46,299 bases of DNA from Sphaerosporella brunnea (lineage: Eukaryota; Ascomycota; Pezizomycetes; Pezizales; Pyronemataceae), in the NCBI GenBank assembly GCA_008704415.1, contig VXIS01000356.1:1-46299 (forward strand), written 5' to 3'. This document shows positions 20,925-31,202 of this stretch, piece by piece. The notes below the pieces were generated by a model, which saw only the letters and a program-made list of their open reading frames with translations, ran no database searches and was not told where the DNA came from. The translations under genes were made by a program, and so were the position numbers. The first letter of the stretch is position 1; every line of letters begins with the position of its first letter.

Positions 20925-22113
20925 CATTATCATCATCGTACTTCATGTTTGCTCACCTTTGAGTGGTTGGTGGTTGGTGGTGGTGCAACGAAAGACTCAT
21001 ACCCTACGCGAAAGTCCCCGGCCGCTGTTGTCTTGCCACCATCAGCAAAGGCTCGCACTACCTTCCGCCCACGCCTGGCTGGCCCTGGCTCCACCCCCCT
21101 CCCCCCCCCAGTCATCAATCATCCTTCCCTTCGGCGTGAAGTTCAGCCTTCCGCCTCCAAGCGTAAAGAGAGCCTTGCTCACGCATCACCCGCTCCTCCT
21201 CCAGCATGTCCATGGATCACCTTTTGTCTCTCTTATTTCAGCTCTGAGTCTGACGGTCAGCTATTTAGTAGGACCTGTCCTCCGCATCAACCTGCTACTC
21301 TCAGCGTAGCATTTCTCCTCAATCTTAAACCACATTAAAAAGAATACATACATATTGGAATTCAGCTCCATCCCCGCTGAATTCTGGAAACCCGCGCTGC
21401 CAGCTGAGCGCATCCAATAGCCGACTATCCCAGCGCGTCTCGTCTCTATCCTTAGTGTCTTCGCGCCCAGCGTCGTCACCAACCCACCAATCCCAAACAG
21501 CCCTCCCCCCCCCCGAGCAGCCACAAAGTCGCCGCCTCCCCCCGTCCCCCCCCCCCCCCGCCGACCCCTGGGGCCTCAGACGTCAACCGCTCGCGTCTCT
21601 TCCCTAAGGTAACGCATCCTCCACCAACCCCCCCGCAAGTCACTCGACCCCGTCTCTAATTCGGCGCAACATTGCGCGACAGACCACCCCGTTCCTAAAC
21701 TGTTCGCCGCAAGTACCCGCTCCCTTAACATCACGAGGCGCTGAGGCTCGCAGCCGCTCAGCGCACTTCCGACTCATCAGTCATTTACAACAATACTCAT
21801 CATTTCACCCGTCGGAAATATTCCGCCTCCTTGAGAGGAGTGACACAATGTATCTGTGGATCTCCAACGTATACCCAGTCATCGCCACCTCCAGCCCGCG
21901 TTCTTATTCCCGTGCCACAGCCGGCCAGACCAACAAGAAGTTCACCGCCACCTCGACTCATACTCCCGCCACTTTCGCCTTCATATCCGCCGATGCTCCT
22001 GTTTAGGTCTTGAATTCTGCAATATCTTATTCGAAATATTTCCGTGTGGGAATTCCCAGCGGCCTGTTCGACATCAATTATTCCCAACGACAACATCTAT
22101 CAATCATCACAAC

Positions 22114-22142
22114 AAAAAGAAAAAGAAAAAGAAAAAGAAAAA
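22114..22142. repeat. (AAAAAG)4 hexanucleotide tandem repeat
   Basis: Four perfect AAAAAG units plus a partial fifth, in the presumed leader or promoter of the cyclin gene. Confidence 0.8.
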
Positions 22143-22744
22143 CACAACATTCACGGATATTTTCTACAAGGTTGGACTGTACAGACATTCAGTTGGAGTC
22201 CTGGTTGTCCAAGGAGTCACGGTTCCTTCTTTTTACACCAACTATTCGATTTAATTTCGGCTTTATTCGACTTCCTTCGATTTCTTGTGTATTATAATCC
22301 GGCATCACTCGTACAGGCCGGATTTTTTATTTATTTTTTCCTGCCCCAACTCGTTTTCAGCGGCAAAAAATCGTCCTCGATCACGTTGCGCATTTAACGG
22401 TTTCGTTTCGCTTTGCTGGCTTGTATTGGCGCCTTTGGTTTCGGTATTCGCAGCTTTTTTCTACACGTCCAGAGGAAATACGCTTGTCTTCTTGACGGAT
22501 CACCAGCCCGGTCTTGCGCCTAAAAGCACGGCCTATCACCACTTGCAGCAATAACAACACCTGCAGGTTTGGTTACCTAGCTCCTCTAAATCTGGTTCGG
22601 ACAATTTCCTGAGACAGTCGACACATCACTCGGCTTCCAAGGACGGATTATAGGTTCTCGAACATAGCTCTGGATTAGAGCGATATATTACTACTCACTC
22701 TCTGCTCAGTCATTTTTTGTCTTTCTAGCCCTTTTTTCACCAAC

Positions 22745-24983
22745 ATGACATTAGTCGCCGCTCCCCAGGCGATCTCGTTCCACTCTTCATCACCGACTCC
22801 GTCAGTTGCGTCAGTCTCGTCCGGCACTTCGTCAATTTGGTCGGTCCAGTCAAGTACGTCTTCCAACGCAACATCGGTGTCTTCCAGTACGATCGACTCT
22901 TTTTCGGTTCCCTCCACCACCGTCTTACCGCACGTTTCAACTATAACCGGCCCGGAGCTATCTAGACGCGCTACAGCGCCCACTCCCAGGGGATACGTTG
23001 ACCAAAATGGCGTACGTCATTTGCACCCATGTCCGGCACCTGTCGACATTCCACCCCAACCACTGCCCATAGAGCAAAGGCAGAACCCCCGGAGAACAAA
23101 TCGCCTTGTTGAGGGACAACCACAACAATGCCCAGGTTCGGAAGGATGTGTGATGCCCCCTGTCCCCACCCTGCAACGACAAGCAGACAGGAAGGTCAAT
23201 TTCGTCGAAAACCTTGTGGGTACGTATGGTCAAACTCAGGATCAGAAAAATATATATAAAAATAATAATGGGAGAACCAAACGAATGATCAATCGTACAT
23301 TCTTGGATGGAGGCTAAGTGTTTTAAAGATTCCGCAGCGCAGATAGTGGAGACAATTTGGCAGCCGCCAAAGTACATTGCTTCTCAGGTGGGTGCGAAGG
23401 ATGCGGTATTGCCGCTTCGGACGTTCATTCAGGAAACTCTGCGGAGGTCGAGGACTAGCTATTCGACACTGCAAGTTGCTCTTTACTACCTCATTGTCAT
23501 CCGACCTCATCTCCCTGGAATGGACTGCGACGTCAGCGACCTCGATCCCGAGGAGACGCAGCTTGTTCGCGCCAAACAGTGCGGGCGTAGGATGTTTTTG
23601 GCAGCATTGATCCTTGCGTCAAAGTACTTGCAGGATCGGAATTACTCCGCGCGTGCGTGGAGCAAAATCTCTGGCCTCAATACTCAAGAAATCAACGTCA
23701 ACGAGATGGCATTTTTGAAGGCTGTGGACTGGAAGCTTCACATTTCGGAAGTGGTTTTCCAGAGGTGGACAGATCTGGTCCTGAAGTACACTTCTACGCC
23801 GTCCCCATCGCCTGTATCGCCTACGCGGTCAAGCCTATGGAGCGATGAAGAACACAGGAAGAGGGAATGGTGCGAGCTGATCCTGCGCTTGTCGCCGGAT
23901 CTGAGGGAAGTTGAGTCAGCCATTGCCGAACCGACTCCCGCCAGACCGCTCACCCCGAAAATCGAATTCGGCCCGCCGATCGAGTCAGTCCAAAGAGGCA
24001 CAGCGCCTCCGGCACTTCGAAAGACGAACTCGATGCCTGCGCCCGGTCTTCCTCCCCGCACTCTCGAGCCGCAGTTGCAGCACAACAATGCTTTCCGTGC
24101 ATTGCACCCGGCGCTTCCGCCCATCTCTGTCCAATTGCCTATGGCACCTCCGCCGTGTCGTCCGTCCCCTTGCCAGCGCGCTATTTCTGCTATTGTACCC
24201 GGCATTTCAACTCCTGCAGCGAGTCCTGATGTTCGATACAGACCTGGAAATAGCGCACTGGCGAAGATTACGCCAAAGATTGGCGGAGCTATGGCAAGTG
24301 TGGCTAGAAGTGCGATGAGTTCGGCCCTTTCTGGGTGTTCGCAAGAGGCTTACCCGAGTGCGGGAGTGAGCAGGCGCAGGTCAGATGCCAATGTGGCAGC
24401 CGAGCCGTCGGCTCGGAAGAGCAGTCTTTCGACTTGCTTGTCGACTCGCGACGAGTCCGAGTTCGTTCCCCGAGCGCCTGCCTTCAAGCGTCAAGACAGC
24501 TCTGAGATGCATCGGTTGGCCATGAAGTGTTCTGCTGCAGTGCCGGCAGTGTTTGTTGCTCCTTTACCGCCTTTGGCAGATTCCCGTCTTGCGCCAATGC
24601 TTGTCCCCATCCCCCAACAGCCATCCCGGCTGGTAATGGCATCACCCAAGTCCACAGAGGCAGCTTTGACTCTGCACATGCTCAGAGAGGCGTCGTCTTC
24701 TCCAGCTACTACCGTTGGATCATTGACGCCTACCACATCGTCTGCCGGACGCAAGCGGTCTTGCCCTTCCGTCACAGACAACAGCACGTTCTTGAGTGGA
24801 GGAAGCTCTGGAGTGACACCCAAGTTCAGGGGTTTGGCGGGATTTGGAAGTCCAAGCCTGCGATGTGCGGGCAGTCCGGTCATGGGCGGGTCCCCTTCGC
24901 TCGGAGAGCGATGTGGCAAGCGTGCTAGATCTAGCTGGGAAATGGATAGCCTGGTTGGCGGAGTTGCGCAAGGCGTTCGATAA
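22745..24983 (+). CDS. Pho85-type (PCL-like) cyclin
   Basis: The model is join(22745..23219, 23329..24983), 709 residues. The 109-base intron has a GTACGT donor, and splicing restores NLVDSAAQIVETIW, the conserved lead-in to this cyclin class. The cyclin N-terminal box spans roughly residues 185-300, with FIQETLRRSRTSYSTLQ, the RRMFLAALILASKYLQD block, and SARAWSKISGL leading to FLKAVDWKLHI. These match PCL/Pas1-like G1 cyclins, which partner Pho85-type cyclin-dependent kinases in cell-cycle entry, polarity and phosphate or nutrient signalling. N-terminal residues 1-75 are very Ser/Thr-rich, and the C-terminal 380 residues are Pro/Ser-rich with many SP/TP sites. Both regions are probably disordered and phosphorylated. 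The exact PCL subtype cannot be fixed without alignment. Confidence 0.9.
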
Positions 24984-25045
24984 TTGGGAATTCCCGCGTT
25001 ATCGTTGCTTTTTGATGGTGGAATGGGGAAACAGAAAAAATTACA

Positions 25046-25049
<4 letters not shown>

Positions 25050-25093
<44 letters not shown>
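25050..25093. repeat. T44 homopolymer
   Basis: The longest homopolymer in the window, 44 T, in the 3' flank of the cyclin gene. Such runs are common sequencing and assembly trouble spots. Confidence 0.9.
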
Positions 25094-25095
<2 letters not shown>

Positions 25096-25867
25096 GGGCT
25101 TGGCTTTGGCTTTGGGTGGGGGTGCGGTGTCTTTTGTTTTGGGGCTTGGGCTCGCTCTTCGTATTGTGCTTCTTTTTGTGTATGTTCCTTCTTTTTATAT
25201 ATACATATCTGCTGTTTCTTCCTTGAATCCGCCTGGTGAGGAGGGGGGAGGAGTATTGTCAAGAGTTGTTGACAGGAGGGAGGGAAGGGCTTGGATATGA
25301 GGTGCGAGGTGGGCAGCAGTGGCTGTGTTGGGTACTATGCTTACTCATAGTATCCTCGCGTTGTGGGGTAACTACTTTTCTTTCCTTTGGTGAACCTACT
25401 TTGAGAACGAGGAATGGCGATGGTTGGCTGGACTCTGACTATCTACGACGTGTGCTGGTCGGCTGCAGCAGATTGCATGATGGGTGTGTTGTATTGGGTG
25501 GCGGTGGTGCATGGGGTATCACTCGATTTTGAGATTTTTTGGGGGTGGCGGGGGGGGGGAGCATTCGCGATCGGCGTTGGAGAAGTGTTGGTGTTGGTTT
25601 GGGTGTTTCTTACCGGGGCCGTGTGTGTATGCTCTTGAGAGATGTTCTTTGGAGGGAGCACGTAAAGTGTACGTAGGGGTCTGATACGATGGGTAGATAC
25701 ATAACAGCCAAACGAACGCCAACGGGTGTGGGGTGGCCTACCTACCGTATCTACTCGATTCGATGATATGAGAAAGAACCGCTAGTTGCACTAGCACTTG
25801 ATGTTTCAACACCTGGCATCCGTCTCGCGCGATGCTAGAGCCTCCTCAGCGGTTTACAGTGGAAGTG

Positions 25868-25908
25868 GATGATGCTGATGATGATGCTGATGATGATGAT
25901 GATGATGA
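25868..25908. repeat. GAT/GCT trinucleotide repeat
   Basis: A tract of GATGAT units interrupted by GCT, about 41 bases. A short plus-strand frame reads it as an Asp/Ala repeat, but I see no supporting gene structure. Confidence 0.75.
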
Positions 25909-26548
25909 CGTTGCGTTGTTGCCATATAATTCGCACGGCGGAAGGGCCCGACGTTTGTCCCGCCCCCAACTTGTGAGCGGGCCGGGAGCGGGGCCGGGCA
26001 TGATCTCCAGAGACATATATAATCGAATTAGATCCGGTATCCCCCTCCGCTGCGCCGCTGTGTTAAACGTTGCGGCGGATGGCTGGTCAGGACTGGGCTT
26101 GTGTTTGTGTTTGTTTTACACCCTTGGATCTAGATGTTGCTCTTTTCATATCAATATACTTCTCCTGCGGCGTGTAAGTTCGGTGTCGAAACCCACCCAG
26201 CAGAAATACATATTCGCACCTACTCGCTCCGTTTTGCTTATCTATGTATGTATGTACACACGTAGACGGGCAATTGTATAGATACACCACCACCACCACC
26301 ATCACCATCACCACCACCAACGACGTAAAGCCAAAAAACCGCCTCGCCCATCCACCCATCCAGCCAGCCAGCAGAACCTTCCGCGGGAGGAGCAGAAGCA
26401 GAAGAAGCTAACCGTAACTCAAACCTTCACCACCCATCGGGGGGACCGAGACCCGAGACGCAAACCCAATCCCCCCCCCCCCCCCCCGTGGCCTCTATAA
26501 ACCGGCCCCATCGCATCTCTGCACCCAGCACCCAGCACCACCACCACC

Positions 26549-27010
26549 ATGCCCCCGCTCGCCATGCTCCCTGCATACGCGCCCTCGCCGCAAGACTTCG
26601 CAGCGCTGCTAGCGCTGTCGCAGCCGCCGCCGCCGGCGCCGCAGATCCTAGTAGCGACAGCGACGTTTTCGCTCACGCTCGCCGTGTACGACGAGGAGGC
26701 GGAGGCGGAGGAGAGTATAGCGATTGAGATACCTTCGCACGAGCTGCGGAAACGAGGTTTCCCCCCCCCCTCCCCTTCCCCTGGGTAAGGAAATGTGCTG
26801 ACAGCGTTAGCCGGCGACATCTGGCCAGGCTTTGACTTTGCGGTCGGCGGCGACTGCTGCCGCAGCGGGAGCAAGAATCATAAACGTGTTGATGGCGAAG
26901 CTGAGGCTGGCGATGACGATGGTGATGGCGATGGCACGCTGCCGCCCGCGCCGCCGAATACGCCGGCGCCGCCGGCGCCTGCGCTGAGGCGCTGGCTGTC
27001 GTGGTGGTGA
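26549..27010 (+). CDS. probable small two-exon gene, unknown function
   Basis: The model is join(26549..26756, 26805..27010), 137 residues. A TATAAA box lies about 50 bases upstream of the ATG. The proposed 48-base intron starts GTTTCC, is C/T-rich and has CTGAC just before its CAG acceptor. A second acceptor six bases on would drop two residues. Both keep the frame and remove the stop at 26786. The product has a hydrophobic, Pro/Ala-rich N-terminal third, an acidic middle and a segment DIWPGFDFAVGGDCC that looks ordered. The C-terminal part is Asp/Gly- then Pro-rich. I recognise no family. The weak donor and low-complexity composition keep confidence modest. Confidence 0.45.
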
Positions 27011-27196
27011 TGGGAGGAGGGGGGGGGAGAATGTTGTTGGCTAGATGTAATAAAGAAATGCTATACTTACACTGGACCTGGATGGGCATGGCCTGCGTGC
27101 ACTGCTTTTTTTTCTGGAGGGGCTAAATGTAGTGGATGGGAACTAACTCTGTGGATACATACTCCTATACGGAGTTGTTAACCTCTGGCCTGGTTA

Positions 27197-28159
27197 TTAC
27201 GCCTCGACCTCCGCCCTCCACGGCACCCCATCCATCGCCCCCCGCTTCCTGACCGCCCGCCCGCTAGCCTCACTCGCAAACTCCACCGCCTCCCGCAACG
27301 TCCTCCCTTCCACCAGCGCCACCGTAAGTCCACCCACAAACGTATCTCCAGCACCAGTAGTATCCACCACCTCCCCTTCACCCTTCACATCTCCCCACCC
27401 GCTCTGGCCGCCCTCACAAATCCAAAAGCACCCTCTCGCGCCAAGGGTGACCACACACGCGGCGCAGCCCCTCTGCACGAACCAGCTCCCGGCAGCCTCG
27501 ACCCCCTCCTTCACGTCCAGCGCTTCGACGGCGACGCCGGTGAGCTGCGCCGCCTCGCTCTCGTTGACGACGACGCAGTCCACGTCGCGCCAGCAGGCGT
27601 CGGGCAGCGCGGCGGCAGCAGGCGCAGGGTTGAAGACGGTCATGACGCCGCGCAGCCTCGCGGCGCGGAGGGCCCAGAGCACGGTCGGCAGCGGGATTTC
27701 GAGCTGCAGCACGACGGCAGCAGCAGCAGCGGGGGACGAAAACACCTCCTCCTCCTCGCCGCCGACGAGCGCCGGCGTCACGCGCCCGTTCGCGCCCGCG
27801 TGTATCAGGATGCGGTTCTCGCCCGTCGACGCCTCGACCACGATCACCGCCGTGCCCGTCGCCGCGTCCGCCAGCGCCTGCACCCGCGCCACGTCGACGC
27901 CCGAGCGCTGCAGCGCGCGCAGCAGCAGCGGCCCGAACGCGTCCCCGCCGACCGCGCCGGCCATGCGCACGTTGTTGGAGTGCGGCCGCGACAGCCGCGC
28001 ACACGCCGCCGCTTGGTTCGCCCCCTTGCCCCCCGCCGCCATGTGGAAGTCGTTGGCCGCGAGCGTTTCGCCGGCGGCTGGCAGCCGTGGCGCGATCGAG
28101 ACTAGATCGGTGTTTAGAGAGCCGAGGACGAGGATTGGAGGCGTTGTTGGAGAGGCCAT
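27197..28159 (-). CDS. ribokinase (PfkB family)
   Basis: Ribokinase phosphorylates D-ribose at O5 with ATP, feeding ribose into the pentose phosphate pathway and nucleotide synthesis in the cytosol. The intronless 320-residue product has the family signatures: the sugar-binding start VLGSLNTDLV, GGKGANQ (residues 43-49), and DTTGAGDTF near the C terminus with catalytic Asp272 in the anion-hole motif. Length agrees with fungal ribokinases (about 310-340). The ATG at 28159 puts the first beta strand at the N terminus; the longer upstream frame is not protein-like. It is divergent from the thioesterase gene. The part from about 27548 rightwards lies in the left arm of the giant palindrome. Confidence 0.93.
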   Translation of the reverse strand: MASPTTPPILVLGSLNTDLVSIAPRLPAAGETLAANDFHMAAGGKGANQAAACARLSRPHSNNVRMAGAVGGDAFGPLLLRALQRSGVDVARVQALADAATGTAVIVVEASTGENRILIHAGANGRVTPALVGGEEEEVFSSPAAAAAVVLQLEIPLPTVLWALRAARLRGVMTVFNPAPAAAALPDACWRDVDCVVVNESEAAQLTGVAVEALDVKEGVEAAGSWFVQRGCAACVVTLGARGCFWICEGGQSGWGDVKGEGEVVDTTGAGDTFVGGLTVALVEGRTLREAVEFASEASGRAVRKRGAMDGVPWRAEVEA

Positions 28160-28442
28160 GGTGGGTAGTGACTGTGGGGTGTGTTTGGAAGGGAGGAGTG
28201 AAGGTGCGGGGTGGGGGAACTGGGAAAAGCTAGTGTAGTTGAATAGAGCACAAGGCCGGCAATAAGCGGTCACAACAGAAAACAAGAAACCAAAAGGCGC
28301 CAATTCTGTCTGTATGCTCAGATGTCGGTTACGAATCTCCAAAAATAGCCAACCCGAGTGACTAAACGTGAACCTCGGCCCCCCGCCAACGTTTCCCGCC
28401 ACCAAGCTTCCCGAGCTCTCTCCCAACAACTCCACAACCACC
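28160..28442. promoter_or_regulatory. divergent promoter between ribokinase and thioesterase genes
   Basis: These 283 bases serve both genes. A CCAAT pentamer is at 28300-28304 on the plus strand, a possible HAP-complex site. No TATA box is obvious. Both leaders are C/T-rich on their own coding strands. Confidence 0.45.
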
Positions 28443-29270
28443 ATGCCGCTCTTCTCGCCGCTCCGGCCGCTCCTGCGAACCGCCGCCCCCTCGACCCGCC
28501 GCAATGCCAGCGCCGCCGCCGCCTTCCTTGCCGGCTCCGCAGCCTACCGAGCTTTCTACACGTCGCGAATCGCCGTGCTAGCCACCACCCTCGGCGCCTC
28601 CGCCTTCACGGCCGGCATGCTGGCCGTAAAATCGATACACCCGGGCACGGGCCCCGTCGACACGGGGCCGCTGCACCGTTCCGGGCACCCCGAGGACGAA
28701 GCGGCGCTCTCGGCGGGCGCAGAAATGTTGCGGGCGAACACGCTGTACCGGCAGCTCGCGGCGGACCCGGAGTGGCAGGAGGAGCTGGAGGACGTGCCAC
28801 ACACGCTGCCGGCGGAGCGCCGGCGGACAAGGCTCATGTCGGGTACCTACTGGGGCCACCGGAAGATCACGGTGAACCGGCGGTTCACGTCGAAAGACGG
28901 CAAGCGCTCGAAGAGTCTGCTGAGCATCGGAACCGCGCTCTGCGGACACCCCAACGTTGTGCACGGCGGCGTTTTGGCCACGGTTCTGGATGAGGCTCTG
29001 GGAAGACTGGCGATCTCGCAGTTCCCCCGCGGGAAACATGCCGTCACGGCGAGGCTGGAGGTCAAGTACAGAGCCCCGACTAGGGCTAGGGATGGGTGGT
29101 TCAACAGGCATGGGCTGGTGGTTGTCACCACTGATGTGGTGGAGATGGCCGAGAGGAAGGTTAAGGTCAGGGGCGATGTGAGGGACTTGGACGGGAAGCT
29201 GTTGGTCGAGAGCGAGGCGCTGTTTGTGGTGCCCAAGGGCTGGCAGCCGAGGCCGCTGGCGGAGCATTAG
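28443..29270 (+). CDS. HotDog-fold acyl-CoA thioesterase-like protein, probably mitochondrial
   Basis: This is a thioesterase of the PaaI/THEM4-like group of HotDog proteins, expected to hydrolyse acyl-CoA thioesters. The intronless product has 275 residues. The N terminus is basic (PLLRTAAPSTRRN) and is followed by a long hydrophobic stretch (about residues 22-60), fitting a mitochondrial presequence with a membrane anchor. The HotDog domain covers about residues 150-265. Its active-site helix reads NVVHGGVLATVLDEA, with His174-Gly-Gly and Asp183 as the likely catalytic region, followed by VTARLEVKYRAPT, a typical strand. Similar fungal proteins are annotated as UPF0644-type. The substrate is not predictable. 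An identical copy lies in the right arm. Confidence 0.85.
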   Translation: MPLFSPLRPLLRTAAPSTRRNASAAAAFLAGSAAYRAFYTSRIAVLATTLGASAFTAGMLAVKSIHPGTGPVDTGPLHRSGHPEDEAALSAGAEMLRANTLYRQLAADPEWQEELEDVPHTLPAERRRTRLMSGTYWGHRKITVNRRFTSKDGKRSKSLLSIGTALCGHPNVVHGGVLATVLDEALGRLAISQFPRGKHAVTARLEVKYRAPTRARDGWFNRHGLVVVTTDVVEMAERKVKVRGDVRDLDGKLLVESEALFVVPKGWQPRPLAEH

Positions 29271-30148
29271 AGGCGAGACGATACCCTGTGGAGGAGGAGG
29301 AGGAGGAGGAGGTGGTAGATGAGATCTGCACTTAGACTAGATAGAGCAGATATCCAATTCGATTACATGCGGTACGATGGCGATTTCCCCGGCTCGGCAC
29401 TGAAAATACCGACACCCCGTTTGGCTGAGTGAGAGTCTGTATGAGGAGGAAGTGAAGAATCGACTAAAACGAGAACTGCGAGGGCAGGAGCTCGAGCCTG
29501 CATCAAGATGTCGGGTTTTCTCCTATGCCGGGAAGTGGCGCCCTCGCCCTCTTGCCATGGAACCCCACACAACGATTCTTCAAAAAGCTGCGGCAGCGAT
29601 GATAGCGACAGCAAAGTTGGCCTTGCTGTAACCGAGTTTGGAGGCTTGAAACCTATTACAATAAAAAAAACGCCTATGCGCACCTCTATCCTCACTCGGG
29701 GGGAGAGATGCGTCGTTGGGGGGACTTGGAAGAGATGGGGAACCGATGCCGAGAACACCAGAACCGACAACGCTCATCCAAACGCGGCCTATGTGCTCGT
29801 GCGATGGAACTTCAACGATGAGCACGATGACGTTGTTGACAGCCCTGTCAGTCTCGGTTGATGGTCCGCGAGTCATCCAAACGGGATTTCGAGATGAAAC
29901 CGAATTTGCGCCCAAACGAGCCACATCTCCATCGCCCTAGATCTTGACGTCTAGAGACCCGTCACCAAAGATCGAGGGGATGCGAATGAGCAGCAACACG
30001 AGTTATGCATGTACCACCTGCCCCGAGTGACCAGCGATGACCACCCGACTGGCGAGCCAGCCAGCCATGCGCGGTAACCAGCTGACCACGGCCCGCATCC
30101 CGCGCGTTGCGTCGAGCAGAAGCAGAGCACTGCGACCTCTCGACGCAG

Positions 30149-30186
30149 CGCATCGCAACGCATCGCAACGCAACGCATCGCATCGC
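30149..30186. repeat. GCATC/GCAAC pentanucleotide tandem repeat
   Basis: A tract of alternating GCATC and GCAAC units, about 38 bases, mirrored in the right arm. Confidence 0.75.
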
Positions 30187-30966
30187 TGGTTCGGGTTCGT
30201 TTCAAGTTTCACTCACAGCACCACAGACGCAGCGCGTTCTTTTTTGTTTCCTGCAGATCGATCAGCAGCCTTTGCCGTGATGACGCCACACTTGCGCCAC
30301 TCGCCGCATGCAAGCCAGCCATCCCTGGGATGACGTTGCCCGCGTGGAAAACGACGAGCGCCAGGAAGGGACCCGCTGACCAGCCAGCGCATGCATGGCG
30401 ACACCAGCGTGGCGCGTGGAGCGGAACTTGTTTGTTTCCACGCCGCAGCCACCACATGCCACTGCACAGCGCCGCCACCACCACCACCGCGACGGGCGGA
30501 CTCGAGATCCGCATCGGGCGGCGGGATCGCGGGGCGGCAGCGGGCTCGAAGGCGAGCAAAAAAGAAAAGCAGCTGTGCATCTATCTGTGCTGAACGCTTG
30601 ATCGAGCGGATTTGCGTTTCGCTGTGGCGAGACGAGACAAAGACCAGACCTGATTTTTGCGTGTAGCTTGGTGATTGTCACCTGCGAACAGAGACTGTTT
30701 GCTCCCCTCGCTTCGGCTGGTCCGTGATCGATAAAGCGTCTCCTGTTCGGCCGTTCGTTCGTTCGTCGTTCGTTGCTGCTCAGTACTTATCGCTCCTGCT
30801 CCTCTCATGCAGCTCTGATTCGATACCATCGCAGCCCGCGCCTACAGCTACGTGCAGCAGCAGCAGCAGCAGCACCTACCCACAGCAGCGCACATTGAAT
30901 ACGCGACGCTGCTTCTTCTGCTTCTTCTTCGTGCATTTCTTTGTTGACTCCGCCCCATCCCACCCC

Positions 30967-31004
30967 CCATCCATCCATCCATCCATCCATCCATCCATCC
31001 ATCC
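30967..31004. repeat. (CCAT)n tetranucleotide microsatellite
   Basis: About nine and a half CCAT units. The same length is seen in the right-arm copy near 42843-42880, although microsatellites usually diverge fast between real duplicates. Confidence 0.85.
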
Positions 31005-31202
31005 GTCTCTTCTGTGCTTGATCTTCACAAACAACAAACAACAAAACAACACAACAAACCCACCCCCCCCCCCCCCAAAGCATACCTTTCCCACCACCAC
31101 CACCACCCCTCCCCTAAACCAAAACTAATCAGCATCCTCCTCAAATCATACGACGGAGGAAAACCTTACGCCACTTGCTCTAGCAGCAGCGTGAACGTTA
31201 TT

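Larger units (their letters stand above)
14302..22744. other. 8.4-kb gene-poor region rich in simple repeats
   Basis: I find no convincing protein-coding gene on either strand. Open frames of 100-216 codons exist, but they consist of translated simple repeats (poly-Phe, poly-Ala, poly-Arg) without consistent splice structure. The region carries many microsatellites and homopolymers, listed separately. From about 20400 on it becomes C/T-rich and probably includes the promoter and a long 5' leader of the cyclin gene at 22745. An intron in that leader is possible, because a good acceptor (CTTTCTAG) ends about 15 bases before the cyclin ATG. Non-coding RNA genes cannot be excluded by eye, but I saw no tRNA or rRNA. 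Confidence 0.5.
24984..26548. other. spacer downstream of the cyclin gene
   Basis: I find no supportable gene here. It has a T44 homopolymer starting 67 bases after the cyclin stop, G/T-rich sequence to about 25700, a GAT/GCT microsatellite at about 25868-25908, a CCA tract at about 26285-26320 and a C-run near 26470-26487. A TATAAA (about 26497-26502) near the right end probably belongs to the small gene at 26549. Confidence 0.5.
29271..31202. other. spacer with repeats upstream of the 925-residue gene
   Basis: I find no supportable gene in these 1.9 kb. There is a GAG repeat (29291-29312) just after the thioesterase stop. A segment at 29735-29766 resembles 5211-5245. A tandem GCATC/GCAAC tract lies at about 30149-30186, a CCAT repeat at 30967-31004 and a C14 run at 31063-31076. 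The right part is C/T- and A/C-rich and probably forms the leader of the gene starting at 31203. Confidence 0.5.

Noticed and set aside
28358..28993. 211-codon frame overlapping the thioesterase gene
   Set aside because: A +1 shadow of the thioesterase frame, rich in Arg/Ala/Gly/His from GC-rich codons. The HotDog motifs lie in the other frame.
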